Shown here: positions 1-11,010 of the stretch, one piece after another
Layout: each line of letters starts with the position of its first letter
How positions within the stretch are numbered: position 1 is the stretch's first letter
The notes under the pieces: generated by a model
Databases searched by the model: none
Seen by the model: the letters and a program-made list of their open reading frames with translations, nothing else
Told to the model about the DNA's origin: nothing
Position numbers and translations under genes: made by a program
NCBI GenBank assembly: GCA_023101885.1
Contig: JALPQD010000090.1
Coordinates: forward strand, 2,051,618 to 2,115,617
DNA: 64,000 nt
DNA from: Typhlomys cinereus
Taxonomy: Eukaryota > Chordata > Mammalia > Rodentia > Platacanthomyidae
Direction of reading: 5' to 3'

Positions 1-872
1 CTCTCTGATGAGGTGTAAGGACTCAGTGGCAATTCCTAGAACTCTTTCTTGTGTTCCCCTTAAGTATAGGAACACTATTGTGACTGTTAATCCCTTGGTT
101 CTAAGGATCCTAGTGCCTTTAGTCCATGTTAGAATTTGAGGGGTCAATGATATGTTCGTCATTGCGCAGATCATGCAGAGTCCTATTATAATTGCTTCAG
201 CCCTAACTTGTGTTGAGTATCTTGCATATCATGACTCCTCCCATCCTTGTGCTCTTACAATCTTACCGCCCCCTCTTCTGAAAATTTCCCTGAGCTTCAG
301 GATGGGGAGAGACGGTTTATACTGTTTTATATCTATGGCTTTGTATTATAATTTGAAATAAGGTATAGTCTTACTTTCAGGATTGTTCTTATTGCTCACG
401 ATTACTTTGGTTATCCATAGTTTCTGTTATTCCACATGAATTTTAATATTATATTTTCTTGTTGTGTGGAGAATGCTACCAATAGCATTCTCTTTTCACT
501 GGGACTGCTTTAAGTATGTAGATTTATTTTGGTAGAATAGTAATTTTCACAGTATTAATTCTTCTGATCTATGAACATGGAAGGTCTTTCTCTCTAATGT
601 TTCTTCAATTTCTTTCTTCAAAGTTTTAATGTTTTCATTGAAGATAGTCTTCACTTTCTTGATTAGGTGTATTTAAAGATTGTTTCTGAAGTGTTTGTGA
701 ATGAGATTGCTTTCCTGATTTCTTTCAGGACAGGTCTGTTATTGGTACATAGGAAGTCCAGGAGCTGATCAAGGTGGAGGTTGACCTTGAACTCTTGATC
801 TTTTTGCTTTCTAACAGAATAGGTGGATTCCAGGTCCATGTGTCACCACCATGATTTTAGATAACACTGGAG
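1..872 (-). mobile_element. L1 LINE fragments (3' UTR plus mid-ORF2), minus strand
   Basis: Bases 1-320 match the L1 3' UTR unit seen again at 7,981-8,572, 32,351-32,635 and 39,774-40,310; at 39,774 that unit is physically continuous with an L1 ORF2 C-terminus, which identifies it. Bases 370-872 match the ORF2-derived stretch at 10,020-10,490, including the ATTAATTCTTCTGATCTATG-type segment. The two parts are not adjacent in a full L1, so this is a rearranged or composite remnant, cut by the window edge. No open reading frame of note survives. Confidence 0.65.
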
Positions 873-949
873 TTCAAATCTAGGGATTCTGGAATATGAG
901 GTTGAAACTCTACCATGAGGACTTTCTCAATAGGGTTCCAGTCAGCCAA

Positions 950-1915
950 GAAATCACAGCAACAATTGACAAATGTGAGCTCAAGAAATAAAAAAAAGCT
1001 TTTGCAAAATAAAAGAAGCACTTAATCAAACAAACAGAGATTAATTTCTATAATATACAAAAATTCAAAACCCCCACAAATAACAAGGAACCAAGCAACC
1101 CAATTGATAAACACATTAATGAACAAACAATTTTCACACAGGTGATGTGTAAATAGCTAAAATTTAATTTGTGAGTGGGTCTTTGATTCCATTCCTATTA
1201 AAAGTATTAGTCTTCACTAGAAATGAGTGGAATGCAAATTGGAATTACATTGTGATTCTGTGTCTCTCTAGTGAGAAAACAAATAACACGATCTACTAGT
1301 TAGTATGCAGACAAAGAATTCTTAGAGGCTGTAGGTAAGAGAGTAAACTGGTTAGGTAACTCTAAAAATCAGTATGGAAATTGCATAAAGCTGAAATTAT
1401 ACCTATCACATCACTTAGCTTTGTCATTTCTTGGTATTTGTACAAAGGTCCTAGGTCAACACATCACAATGATACCGCACATCAATGTTTATTGCAGCTA
1501 CCTTCAGAGTAGCCAAGTCAGAGTTGAGCTAGGTATATGCTAACAGAGAAATAGAAGAAAATGTTGTTTATGTGTGTGTATATACACAATGGATTTGTTT
1601 CATCACATAGAAGTATAATGTTATGCCATTTGCAGAAACCTGGAGGACAGTAGAGACAATTACTTTAAAGAAATTAAGACCATTGGACGCTATTTCTAAG
1701 CTTTATACAGATACATGAAATCTTGTATGTATTTATGATAATGAGGTAAAGGAAAACTGAAAAGAATGGTTGAAGGGACAGGGAAGAAATAGGAGTTTGG
1801 TAGGTACAGGGTGGAATAGTCTCAAACTACATTGTATATTTCTCTGAAAGCTTAGTATGTATATAACCCAATATCATCTTCAATGAATATGCACCAATAG
1901 GAAAATAAAAATATT
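950..1915 (+). mobile_element. Degenerate L1 ORF2 3' portion, plus strand
   Basis: The plus strand reads like the decayed end of L1 ORF2: the stretch near 1,430-1,620 resembles the usual run from the conserved YDPAIPLLGI-type codons to the 'atacacaatggatt' segment. Many stops. It lies inside the leftmost part of OR12D unit A and is not seen in units B or C. Boundaries are approximate. Confidence 0.5.
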
Positions 1916-2660
1916 TGTGAATTACAAAGAGGTAATTTTTTTAACCCTATAAACTAGAGATAATTGTGGCTGATAAATGCACAGCATGTAAATTTGACTT
2001 CAAAAAAGACTGGAGTCCAAAATAATAAATGTGAAACTATTTGATATGCAAGTAGATAACAAAATTCAGAAGCTCAAAGGGAAATAAATCATGTGCTAAA
2101 TAAATTGATTGCTAAAATGATTACTAAAACAAGATGTACCCACAAACATTAAACCTAGCTTGAGCCCTTCATAATATTCAGCTCTCCTTGAAAAACAAGA
2201 TAATTGAAGACATTTTTTATTTGAGAATGTGAACTATGTAAACAAGATACAGAACATATAACCTAATACCATGACTTCACATCAGTGCTGTCATAGGTTA
2301 ATCTCATAGTGACCCAAGGGAAATCACATCACAGCCCACTTTAGTCAATAAGGTCGGTTTGATTGTAGGTTCACAATGACTGCAACACATGGATGTCAGT
2401 CAACCCTGTGAGCCTTGATCTTCTTGGGCAAAGAGGGGAGGATTTTAGTAATTTCCATTCAACATCTGAGAAAATTAAACGAGAAAATAGATGTACAGAA
2501 TCATAAGTAGGAGACAACAAACATGTGACAAAAGTTATCTATTCATATAGCTTCTGCATAGAATGGGGAGAAGTGGTTGATGTGATAACTAAGAGATACA
2601 TAGCATCAAGAATGAAAACTCAGTAAAGAGACAGAGTCAATGTATGTAAAACTATTTTAT

Positions 2661-2991
2661 TGTTGCCAAATCCCCAGCCAGGCCAGCGGGGAGGAGCAAG
2701 CAGAGACGAGCTGCAGCAGATTCAGAGTCATTAAAGGCGTTTGGGCTTATATAGGGTAAGGGTCCAATCAGGTGTTGCCATCCCTCCTGGGGCTGGGGGC
2801 AGCCACCAGTCATTTAACTGTTTACTAGGTGTCCATTGCAGGTGCAGGTTAGACAGCCACTTCCCATTGGTTGTTCATCCCTCCGCCTGCATGGTCCTCT
2901 GTTGGGACCTGTCCACGGCATGTCTGCATGTGCTCAGGCTTGTCGGTAGCTGGGAGGCAGGCTAGGGCCTCCTTGAATTGGTGGTGCCACA
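2661..2991 (-). mobile_element. Solo LTR of an endogenous retrovirus-like element (6-bp TSD)
   Basis: A 331-bp insertion present only in duplicon A, starting TGTTGCC and ending GCCACA on the plus strand, so the minus strand has the canonical TG...CA ends. It is flanked on both sides by the same 6-bp sequence TTTTAT (2,655-2,660 and 2,992-2,997). The minus strand carries a TATATAAG box near 2,750 and an AATAAA signal near 2,663, as expected for U3-R of an LTR. No internal retroviral genes are present, so it is a solo LTR. A 6-bp TSD is typical of class II (ERVK/IAP-like) elements; the family assignment is inference. Confidence 0.75.
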
Positions 2992-3559
2992 TTTTATAAC
3001 TTTTGTGTAGATGTCAGGGAGAACGGATCAGCTAGGTGTCTTTATCACAAAGATGTGAAAAGAAAAGATAGTGGATATGTATTAAAGAGATTAGAGGTAT
3101 TCCATTAAACACAGAAAAATTTGAATTTTAAACAAAATCACGGAAAATAGTCCAATGTTATCACCAACAGGGAAGACCCCATTAACAAGGACAAAAGCAC
3201 ACTGCATCCACCTACAAAACCACAACAGCAGCTAAAAATACTCAATATGATAATCTCTGTGCCAATCATGAAGATGCAACTGCCATTTATTTCTCAGCTT
3301 CTGTTGCAAACTTTCCATTCATATACAAAAGAGTATTTCCAGGAAAGCCACCGAGGAAGTCTTCCTACTTCTCAGGATACGAAAAGAAATTGGTGATGAT
3401 ATGATATTAGGCAACTAAGACCAGTGTGGTTCAGGATCTGAAGCAAAGGCACCAACATGACAAGGAAAGGAAAAACATCAAGCAGAAAACCATGGGGGAA
3501 CACAGAGGGTTGCCCAGGGCTGCTCCCCCTTCCCAGGTGTGGAAAAGTTCTGTTTATTC

Positions 3560-3786
3560 TCACATCCAGTCACCTAGCACAGGGGACAAGCTCTCCTGGG
3601 ATTCAGTGTCTAGAGATCTGCCTCATTAAACGATGACAGATCTGCAGGTGACAGAGAGATTCCTCAGGGTTAAGAATGTGCCAGAAGCTCAGCATGAACC
3701 ATCCCTTCAAGTTCTCCACAGTGCAGGTCATTTCTGTGCATAAACCTGAAAATATCCCGGACTCATAGTTCTGTGCAGCCAGTCAG
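3560..3786 (+). promoter_or_regulatory. Putative OR12D-A promoter/5' leader exon ending in conserved splice donor
   Basis: This block is conserved in all three duplicons and ends CCAGTCAG|GTAAGAG, a near-consensus splice donor, with the exon end at 3,786. Mammalian OR genes usually have one or more 5' untranslated exons spliced to an acceptor just before the coding exon; here a pyrimidine-rich TTTTCTTTTAAG lies at 6,945-6,956. The leader holds an ATG at 3,694 opening a 24-codon upstream ORF that ends in TAG before the donor. A CTCTCCTGGGATT motif near 3,593 loosely resembles an Olf1/EBF site. No transcript evidence is available to me. Confidence 0.45.
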
Positions 3787-4597
3787 GTAAGAGAGAGGAT
3801 TAGGAGTGAACTTGGAAGCTTCTTGTGCCTTCTGTTCTTTCAGGAGAGGACCATCCATTTACAATAATTACATTTCAGCATGAGGAATGTAGAAGCATTT
3901 TCCTGTTCTGTGAAGGGTTTCTTGGGGTGTTGTGAAGGCACTTTGGTTTCTGTTTTTCTGTTGCCATGTGTCATCTAACTCATCACACTTGGTCTCCGAA
4001 CATTCTCCAGAACAAGCAGAAATCTGTAAAACTTGAAATTTTGGTGAATGAAATCATTAGTACAAATCAGTCTTAGTGTTATTTTCCTCCTACATTGGAA
4101 AAAATGTTTTCCCATTTGTGTTTTTGGCTCTAATCTGTTCTATGAATCAGAGCATCATGAACCACCTTTGGCATATGATTTCATTGTTAATCAGACATGC
4201 AAGTGTTTAAAAACACATACAATATGTGTGAAGTCAGAGAGAGCTGATCTGAATTATTTTGTAGGTTATCTTTTATGGAATTGTAATTGTGATTATATAA
4301 TTCATTAAATTTCTTACAGTGTTAAACCTTAGAATCCCATGGGCTCCTTACGCCTTGTCCCCTGTTTATTAATTCATTGGATTTAATCACATTCAATTGT
4401 TTTCTTTATTTAGTGTTTTCTGAAATCTCAGATACTTTCACTTTTGTGAAAATGTCCATCAAAATTCAGTGCAACTCAGAAGGTTCCTCACATCTCCAAG
4501 CTCTATGGTTGCAAACATATTCAGTTCTTCTATATAGAAGAGTCAATTCACTACATCTTTTATCTCTCTCTGTCTTTGTCTCTCTCTGTGTGTGAGT

Positions 4598-4648
<51 letters not shown>

Positions 4649-5910
4649 TGTGTGTGTAGAAGAGGACACTGTGTGGGTCTGTAGAGGCCTGAGATTGTTC
4701 TACCTCCTATTACTTTGTTCTGGGGTTTTCCAGACTATGCTTCCCAGGGCTGGAAGTATAGAACGTTGCCATTTCTGCCTGGTATTTTCATGTGGTATCT
4801 GAGATCCATATTTACGTCCTTTTACTTGTGTGGCAAAGGCTTAACACTGATCCATCTCCCTGGCCTATAGTTGCCCTTTTCAATGAAAGACACAAAGAGG
4901 ATAATATTTCTCATGGTCATGTTGATTTTGACTAGTGTACCCATGAGATAATTCAGATTCTTTGCAAATAAAGGAGAAAAAAATTCAAAAAGGTATGTGC
5001 CTTTCAATAAGCTGCGGACATTTAATAAAAACACTAAACATTTTACAATCAAGTTATTCACAATTACATGATTTGAACATTTATTAAAAAGTCTATTATT
5101 TAACTATGAAAATAAACTACAAAAGGTTTATTCGTTTCTGGAAGGTAATAATTTATTTGATATAAAGGAACAGCAGGCTTTTACTTGATATGAAGTGCAA
5201 ACAGAGGAAACACAATATTAAATATGAAGAGCTCAGCAGTTGAGTTGTCTGTGGAGAAAACTGCCAGGAGGAAGGCAGACTTCTGGGTGCATAAAAGAGC
5301 ACAACTACCACGTTCACATGGATGGAGACAGATGACAGGAGGGAAAAAAATCTCTGGAATGACTTACTGGTGAACTTACTTAAGGCAAAAAAAATTTTTA
5401 AAAAAGATCCCAGAGGTCAGGTGACAAGAGAAGATAAATTTCAATTGAACTGAATCTGTAGGACTTGTTTGGTCAGTTACTGCTAGAGAAACGAGACCAC
5501 AAATGAAGAGCTTTTCTTATCAGAGGCTTAGGGACTTGGAAAAGGGTTGTTTTTCAAATTGTAGGGTAGCTAGAGGAAGAGAAGCTTAATAAAACATAGT
5601 TTGCAATGTAAAAAGTGACTGGGCCCACATGTGGCAGCATAGGACTGGAACCTAGAACTTGGGAGGCCAAGGAAAGACAACCACAGAAGGTCAATGTCAG
5701 CTCAGGCTTATAGGGAGACCCAAAAACAATAAAAAATAGGATATTATTTTACAAGCATTTAATGGTCAGATGACAGGAAGACCCTAAGGAGTCACAGACA
5801 CAGCAGGAAAGAGTTCTTCATATAGCTGGCTAGACTATGGTGTGATCTCTGTGGACATCCTTTTTACCTGCTTTGGCTCCATGATCCTTCCTAGCATGTG
5901 GGTAAGAAAC
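3787..5910. other. Non-coding part of duplicon A (putative intron)
   Basis: No gene seen. The left part (3,787-4,330) aligns with 17,974-18,520 and 25,783-26,320. It includes a (TG)n run and a SINE (below), A-rich tracts around 5,390, and an old B1-like SINE at 5,625-5,745 that has counterparts in copies B and C. Confidence 0.6.
4590..4865 (-). mobile_element. Diverged tRNA-derived SINE with (TG)n head
   Basis: Minus-oriented: it starts with the (TG)n run at 4,590-4,657, is followed by the TCTGCCTGGTATTTT-type body, and ends near 4,865 with a decayed version of the tRNA-like head found intact in the younger copies at 37,181 and 48,009. No equivalent is evident in copies B and C at this position. 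Confidence 0.6.
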
Positions 5911-5918
5911 AAATCAGC

Positions 5919-6198
5919 GGGGGAGAGGTGGCTCAGGGGTTAAGCTTCTGCCTTGCAGGCAGAAGGTCCTGAGTTCGGATCCTAGACCCCACGTATAGAC
6001 GCCAGGCGGAAGCGGGGGCGGCCTGCGTTTCTGGTCCTGGTAGGGCGGAGCCTGTGAATCCCGGGGCAGAGTAAAGGAGGAGGTGGAGGTGTTCATGGTG
6101 GTTCCCGAATTCATCCGTGGTTCTACACACACACACATACATACATACACACACGCGCACACATGCATACATGCACAATTGAATAATAATATTAAAAA
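5919..6198 (+). mobile_element. tRNA-derived (B2-like) SINE with 15-bp TSD
   Basis: The plus strand begins with a tRNA-like Pol III head (GGTGGCTCAGGGGTTAAG, then GAGTTCGGATCC as box B), continues into a GC-rich body and ends with (CA)n and an A-rich tail. The 15-bp sequence AAGAAACAAATCAGC is repeated exactly on either side (5,904-5,918 and 6,199-6,213). The same family recurs at 23,090, 37,181 and 48,009. Confidence 0.92.
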
Positions 6199-6384
6199 AA
6201 GAAACAAATCAGCATTGAGATACCTCTGTACCATCTGTACTCTAAGTAAAGTTACAACCATACCCCAAGGCTATGTTCCCACTTTAAGACTATGTGGTCG
6301 AAAAACAATTCCTGACTCTTTTCTTCAAGGTAAAAACTTTCAATTATCTTCTCACTTGTCATGGCTGTCTGCCTGGTGAAGTAC

Positions 6385-6600
6385 TTTATTTGTAAATATT
6401 TTATTTATTTATTTACTTATTTTGAGAGAGAGAGAGAGAACTCATATATATCATGACTCACAGTTGGAGATCAGAGAATAATTTTGGGAAATCAGTTCTC
6501 TCCTTCTATCATTTGTATTTCTGGAGACCAAAGACAGATGGCTAGATTGGCAAGCAGGGGCCTTACATGTTGATCCATCTTCCTGGTTCCAGTGGCGGGT
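6385..6600 (-). mobile_element. Old SINE, minus strand
   Basis: TTTATT-rich start, a GAGAGA run, and then a body ending 'catgttgatccatcttcctggttcc', a decayed relative of the tRNA-derived SINE head in reverse. Weakly defined ends. Confidence 0.45.
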
Positions 6601-6814
6601 ATTTTAAAAGCAGATCTCTGTTAGAAATATAAATAGGTTTAAATGTAAATGCTCACAGGTAGAAAATGTGGAAGATTGCAAGCCTGTGTAGAATAGTAAA
6701 AGAAAGAAATTATTAATGGGAGTCTCAGTCCATATACTTAGGGTTACTATACTAATGAACACGTACTAGACAAGATCTGAGTAGGGTTGTGGAAAGCAAC
6801 AACACTCTATCACA

Positions 6815-6880
6815 TACGTTAGTAGCTCAGTGGTAAAGTGATTGTCTAGCATGTAAGATAAACACAGATGCAGAATAAAG
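6815..6880 (+). mobile_element. ID-like SINE remnant
   Basis: TAGCTCAGTGGTAAAGTG followed by TCTAGCATGTAAGA resembles the box A region of rodent ID/B1-type SINEs (tRNA-Ala-like). Short and diverged. Confidence 0.4.
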
Positions 6881-6958
6881 ACAAGATAATTCTTGACTAG
6901 AAAGAAGGATTCACTCAAAGGGCATGTACCATAGTTATACTGTGTTTTCTTTTAAGTG

Positions 6959-7885
6959 ATGCAGAATCAAACCTCTGTCAGTGAGTTTCTCCTCCTGGGA
7001 GTGACAGACACACAAGAGTTGAACCCTCTTCTCTTTGCTGTGTTCTTCACCATCTACCTTGTCAACTTGGCTGGGAATGGAGCCATCCTGATGATCGTCA
7101 TCTCAGATCCAAGACTGCACTCTCCCATGTATTTCTTCCTGGGAAACCTGGCGTGTCTAGACATCTGCTACTCCACCGTGACAGTGCCTAAGATGTTGGA
7201 GAACCTGCTCTCCACCAGCAAAGTGATTTCTTTCCTGGGGTGCATAACTCAGCTTCATTTCTTCCATTTTTTTGGTAGCTCAGAGGCCCTATTGGTTGCT
7301 GTGATGGCGTTTGACCGCTTTGTGGCCATCTGCAAACCTCTCCATTACCCAGTCATCATGAACCATCAAGTATGTATCCAGATGGCCATCATCATTTGGA
7401 CTGTTGCCTTTTTCCATGCTCTGCTTCACTCTGTGATGACATCTCGTTTGAATTTCTGTGGCCCCAACCACATCCACCACTTCTTCTGTGATGTTAAGCC
7501 ACTGCTTGATCTGGCCTGTGGGAGCACTGAGCTCAACCTGTGGCTGCTCAACACCGTCACGGGAACCATCGGCACTGGTCCTTGTTTTGTGATATTTCTC
7601 TCCTATTTCTACATCATCACCTACCTCTTCCTCAAGACCCGTTCTTGCAGCATGCTTCAGAAAGCGCTGTCCACGTGTGCCTCTCACTTCATGGTTGTTG
7701 TTCTTTTATATGCCCCTGTTCTCTTCATCTACCTCCGTTCTGCTTCTGGAAGTTCCCTGGACCAGGACCGGGCCATCGCCATCATGTACACTGTGGTCAC
7801 TCCAGCTCTCAATCCGCTCATCTACACCCTCAGGAACAAGGAGGTGAAGGGAGCCTTGGTCAGAAGGATAAGGATAAACCTATGA
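6959..7885 (+). CDS. Olfactory receptor, OR12D2-like (copy A), intact
   Basis: Single-exon 308-codon class II odorant receptor, a seven-transmembrane G-protein-coupled receptor of the ciliary membrane of olfactory neurons. Visible hallmarks: N-glycosylation site N3-Q-T near the N-terminus; GN in helix 1; PMYFFLGNL at helix 2; the conserved Cys95 before helix 3; MAFDRFVAIC (residues 116-125); KALSTCASH before helix 6; [10 protein letters not shown] in helix 7. The sequence closely resembles my recollection of human OR12D2 ([30 protein letters not shown]). The ATG at 6,959 directly follows an in-frame GTG and a TAA, and lies 2 bp beyond a good splice acceptor at 6,956. Of the three copies this is the only one with an ATG here. 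It differs from B and C at, for example, LRSASG versus ICPASE before helix 7. Confidence 0.95.
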   Translation: MQNQTSVSEFLLLGVTDTQELNPLLFAVFFTIYLVNLAGNGAILMIVISDPRLHSPMYFFLGNLACLDICYSTVTVPKMLENLLSTSKVISFLGCITQLHFFHFFGSSEALLVAVMAFDRFVAICKPLHYPVIMNHQVCIQMAIIIWTVAFFHALLHSVMTSRLNFCGPNHIHHFFCDVKPLLDLACGSTELNLWLLNTVTGTIGTGPCFVIFLSYFYIITYLFLKTRSCSMLQKALSTCASHFMVVVLLYAPVLFIYLRSASGSSLDQDRAIAIMYTVVTPALNPLIYTLRNKEVKGALVRRIRINL

Positions 7886-7980
7886 CTGATAATCTAACAA
7901 ACCACTTCTGAGGCATAAGTAACCAGGCAATGAGAATGTTGCATAATGTGACATTTCTTAAGTTGTCAGAACATACATAT

Positions 7981-8572
7981 TTTTTAAATTCATATTTATT
8001 TATTTTTCCCCAATCATACAAGCTCAATAGGTATCCTGGTCTCCTCCCTCCCTCCAACCCTCCCCAGTCCCCCTTGCACCCTCCCCCTCTTTTACCCTTC
8101 CTTTTACCCCCTCCCTCCCCTTCTCCCAGTGCCTCCCCCTACTCCCCTTTCACTCCCTGGAGCATCTTTTTGTGTGAATGCCAAGCTTCCCTCTGAGTCC
8201 TCCATTCTAGTGAGGTGTAAGGACTAGTGGCATTGCCCAGAGCCCTTTCTTGTGCTCTCCTTTACTATAACACTATTATGACTGTTAATCCCTTGCCTCT
8301 AAGGATCCTAGTGCCTGTGATTCATGTTAGATTCTGGGGGGTCATTGACATGTCAGTCGTTACAAAAGTCATACAAAATCCAATTATGGCTGCTGCAGCC
8401 CTAACTTGTGTGGAGTATTTTACATATCATTGGTCCTCCCCATCTTTAGGCTCTTACAAGCTTACTGCTCCCTCTTCTGCAAGTTTCCCTGAGCTTTAGA
8501 ATGGGGAGAGATTAGGCTGGTCTGGTTCCAGGTGATTAATGTAGCATCTCTGGTGTTCTGAATAATGGTTTG
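7981..8572 (-). mobile_element. 5'-truncated L1 3' end, insertion private to copy A
   Basis: Starts with a T-rich tail and a polypyrimidine (minus-strand polypurine) tract of the L1 3' UTR, then the conserved unit that includes CCCTAACTTGTGTGGAGTAT. Flanked by near-identical TGTCAGAACATACATAT (7,964-7,980) and TGTCAGAACATATAT (8,573-8,587). The uninterrupted target is seen at 21,275-21,300 in copy B. Confidence 0.85.
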
Positions 8573-8999
8573 TGTCAGAACATATATTATAGGCCAAATT
8601 AGATTATGGAAGATATTTCAAAGGTAATACAAGGCAACCTTAAAAATACACATTCTTGACAGAGAATGCTATTCCTGAATTTGTTTTAAATGTCAGCTGC
8701 TAACTTTGACTTTTGACATATTCTAATGTTTTGTTGCAGGTAATTATGTATGGAAATAAGTTTATATGATCCAAACTTATGATTAATATATAGTGCTTAG
8801 ATTTGTTAATTTTTGGATTCATTCCAGTTTACTTACATTAGTTGGATAAATAAAAATTTTGCTTTTGTAATTTGATGAATTTAACTTCAAACTCATACTA
8901 CTGAGTTGAGAAAGTTAATTCTAATTCATATATTAGCTTTGGAAAATTTTCAGAAGTGTCCAAGATTTTTATTTTTGTTGTTCATATGCTTAGATAATG

Positions 9000-10490
9000 A
9001 ATGTGTACTGTTCCATCTCATACTGTGTCTCCTGGCCTTCTTTTCTCCTTTCCCCTACTGCTAGTATTCTTTGTTCCTCTGCATACTTCTGCTTACAGTT
9101 TCATGGCATATATAAATAAATGACCTTATTTATATGTCATATGAAAGAAATACATAGGAGAGCAGATTCTTGAATACAAGACTTTATGAAAAGATTCTAT
9201 GTAAAATCTAGTATATACAAGTGGCTGAAAATAAAAGATATTTGTCTTTCTGAGACTGTCTTAATTCACGTACCACAAGTATCTCCATTTGTGTACATTT
9301 TTCTTCAAATATGATTTCCTTGTTTATCACTGAAAAATATTCCCTGTGTGAAATGCCACATTTTTCTCACCCATTTCTGTGTTATAACTAGTTCTGCAAT
9401 AAACACTGCTGAATAAATGTCTGTTTAATATGTTGACTTGGATCCTTTGAATAAACACCCAGAAATGGTGTCACTGGGCCAATATGAAAGAAGGATACTT
9501 AGTATTCTGAGAAACCTCCACACTGACTTCCATAGTCTCTGGACTAGTTCACATTCCCACCATCAGTGTAAAATATTCCTCTTTGTCTACAACCTCATCA
9601 GTATTTCTTGTTTTCATGTGTTTGTTGATTGTTGAACCCTATTTCCTGTCCTTCCCCATGCCAATATCTTAAAGTGTTTCCAAACAAAAATAAAGTCTTC
9701 TCTGAATTTTCCTTCTAATCTCTCAGAGTTTCAGGTCTTACACTGAGGTTCCTCTGGAGCTGGCCTTTGTTCAGGGTGAGATATAGAGATCTAGTTTCCC
9801 ACACATGAATATCCAGTTTCTTTTGTTCAGGGTGAGATATAGAAATCTATTTTCCCACACATGAATATCCAGTTTCCCAGTACCACTTGTTGAAGGGATT
9901 GTTGTTTCTCCAATGAGTATGTTTTGGTATACTTGTCAAAACATCAGGAAGGTTTTTAATTGGATCTTCTATTCCATTCCATCAATCAAAGCATCTCTCT
10001 CTGTGCCAGTACCATGTGCTTTTATAACTTGGCTCCATAGTATTGCTTGAAATCAGATATGGTGCTAACTCCAGGATTATTCTTTTGATTCATCATTGTG
10101 TTTCTGTATTAATTTTGATATTATTATTTCTATTTTGTGAAGAATGGTGTTGGAATTTTGATTAGGGTCACATTAAATATGCAGATTATTTGGGTAAAAT
10201 AGATGTTTTCACAATATTAATTCTTTTAATCCATGAGCATGGGAGGTCTTTCCATTTAGTATCTCCTCAATCTCTTTCTTTAATGTTTAAAAGTTTTCAT
10301 TGTAGAAATTCTTCACTTCCTTTGGTCAGGTATGTCCAAAAGTTTTTTTTTGAGGTAATTATGAATGGGATTGTTTTCTTGACTTCTTCTTCAACATGTA
10401 TGTTATTGGTATATTGTGATTCCAGGAGCTGGTTGAAGTGAAGGTTCGTCTTGAACTTCTGATTCTTTTGCTTTCTCCTTCTAGACTGCT
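9000..10490 (-). mobile_element. Old L1 ORF2 remnant, minus strand
   Basis: Reverse-strand ORF2 C-terminal and middle regions with many stops, paralogous to 22,280-23,070. It contains a 56-bp tandem duplication (9,766-9,821 and 9,822-9,877). Positioned between the A gene and the start of unit B, it is part of the duplicated unit. Confidence 0.7.
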
Positions 10491-10705
10491 GGGGTTAAAG
10501 ATCTGTGTGACACTACCCAGAATTTAGACAAAATTTGGGATACTGAGAAGAAAATAAGCCTCATGTTAAATAAGTCTCCTACTAATTGTTTGCTGAAAAC
10601 GTTAAGATGATGTCCACCATCTTCAAGCCTAGCTTGGAGCCCTTCAGTGATTCTCAGGTTATCTTCACATGAAGCACTTTTAAGAAAGATAACTTTAAGA
10701 CTTAA

Positions 10706-10999
10706 ATTTTTTTTTGTGTGTGTGTGTATGTCTGGGTGTGTCTGGGTGTGTGTGTCTGGGTGTATCAGAGGGTACTGTGTGTGCCCATGGATGCTCAAGG
10801 GTGACTTTGGGAATCACCCTGGATTGTGCTACCCCCTTTTAGCTTTATTCTGAAGTTTTCCAGGCTCTGCCTTCCAGGACTGGAAGTACAGGGCTCCATC
10901 ATCTCTGCCTGAAATATTTTTACATGTTATATGGGATCTGAACTCAGAAACTGCTTGGGAGGCAGAGGCTTAATCCCTGAGTCATCTCTCCAACCTATC
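10706..10999 (-). mobile_element. tRNA-derived SINE shared by copies B and C
   Basis: Minus-oriented SINE starting with (T)n and (TG)n and ending with the reverse of the tRNA-like head (GAGTCATCTCTCCAACC). Flanked by TTAAGACTTA (10,695) and TTAAGACATT (11,000). The homologous site in copy A (about 2,200-2,215) is empty; copy C has the same SINE at 23,426. Confidence 0.85.
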
Positions 11000-11010
11000 T
11001 TAAGACATTT

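Larger units (their letters stand above)
2160..8960 (+). repeat. OR12D tandem duplicon, copy A
   Basis: First of three tandem units. Segments near 2,190-2,330, 3,120-4,060, 5,625-5,745 (an old B1-like SINE) and 6,900-7,960 align by eye with the same order of segments in copy B (11,000-21,300) and copy C (23,700-29,005). Private insertions are the LTR at 2,661-2,991, the SINE at 5,919-6,198 and the L1 3' end at 7,981-8,572. The unit may extend left to about 370, because the L1 remnant there matches 10,020-10,490. Copy A lacks the SINE that B and C share at the equivalent of about 2,210. Confidence 0.85.

Noticed and set aside
1..320. Repeated unit considered as a separate LTR or a novel dispersed family
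   Set aside because: The copy at 39,774-41,276 is continuous with L1 ORF2, and other copies end in A-tails with TSDs, so it is the L1 3' UTR.
7289..7687. Long open frames antisense to the OR12D genes (also 20,468-20,998 and 28,281-28,811)
   Set aside because: They are mirror frames of the conserved OR coding sequence, recurring at the same place in each copy and without independent motifs.
7540..7911. Overlapping +1 frames inside the OR12D genes (also 20,851-21,231 and 28,664-29,047)
   Set aside because: Their conservation follows from the conserved receptor frame; low-complexity histidine/serine-rich products with no family.
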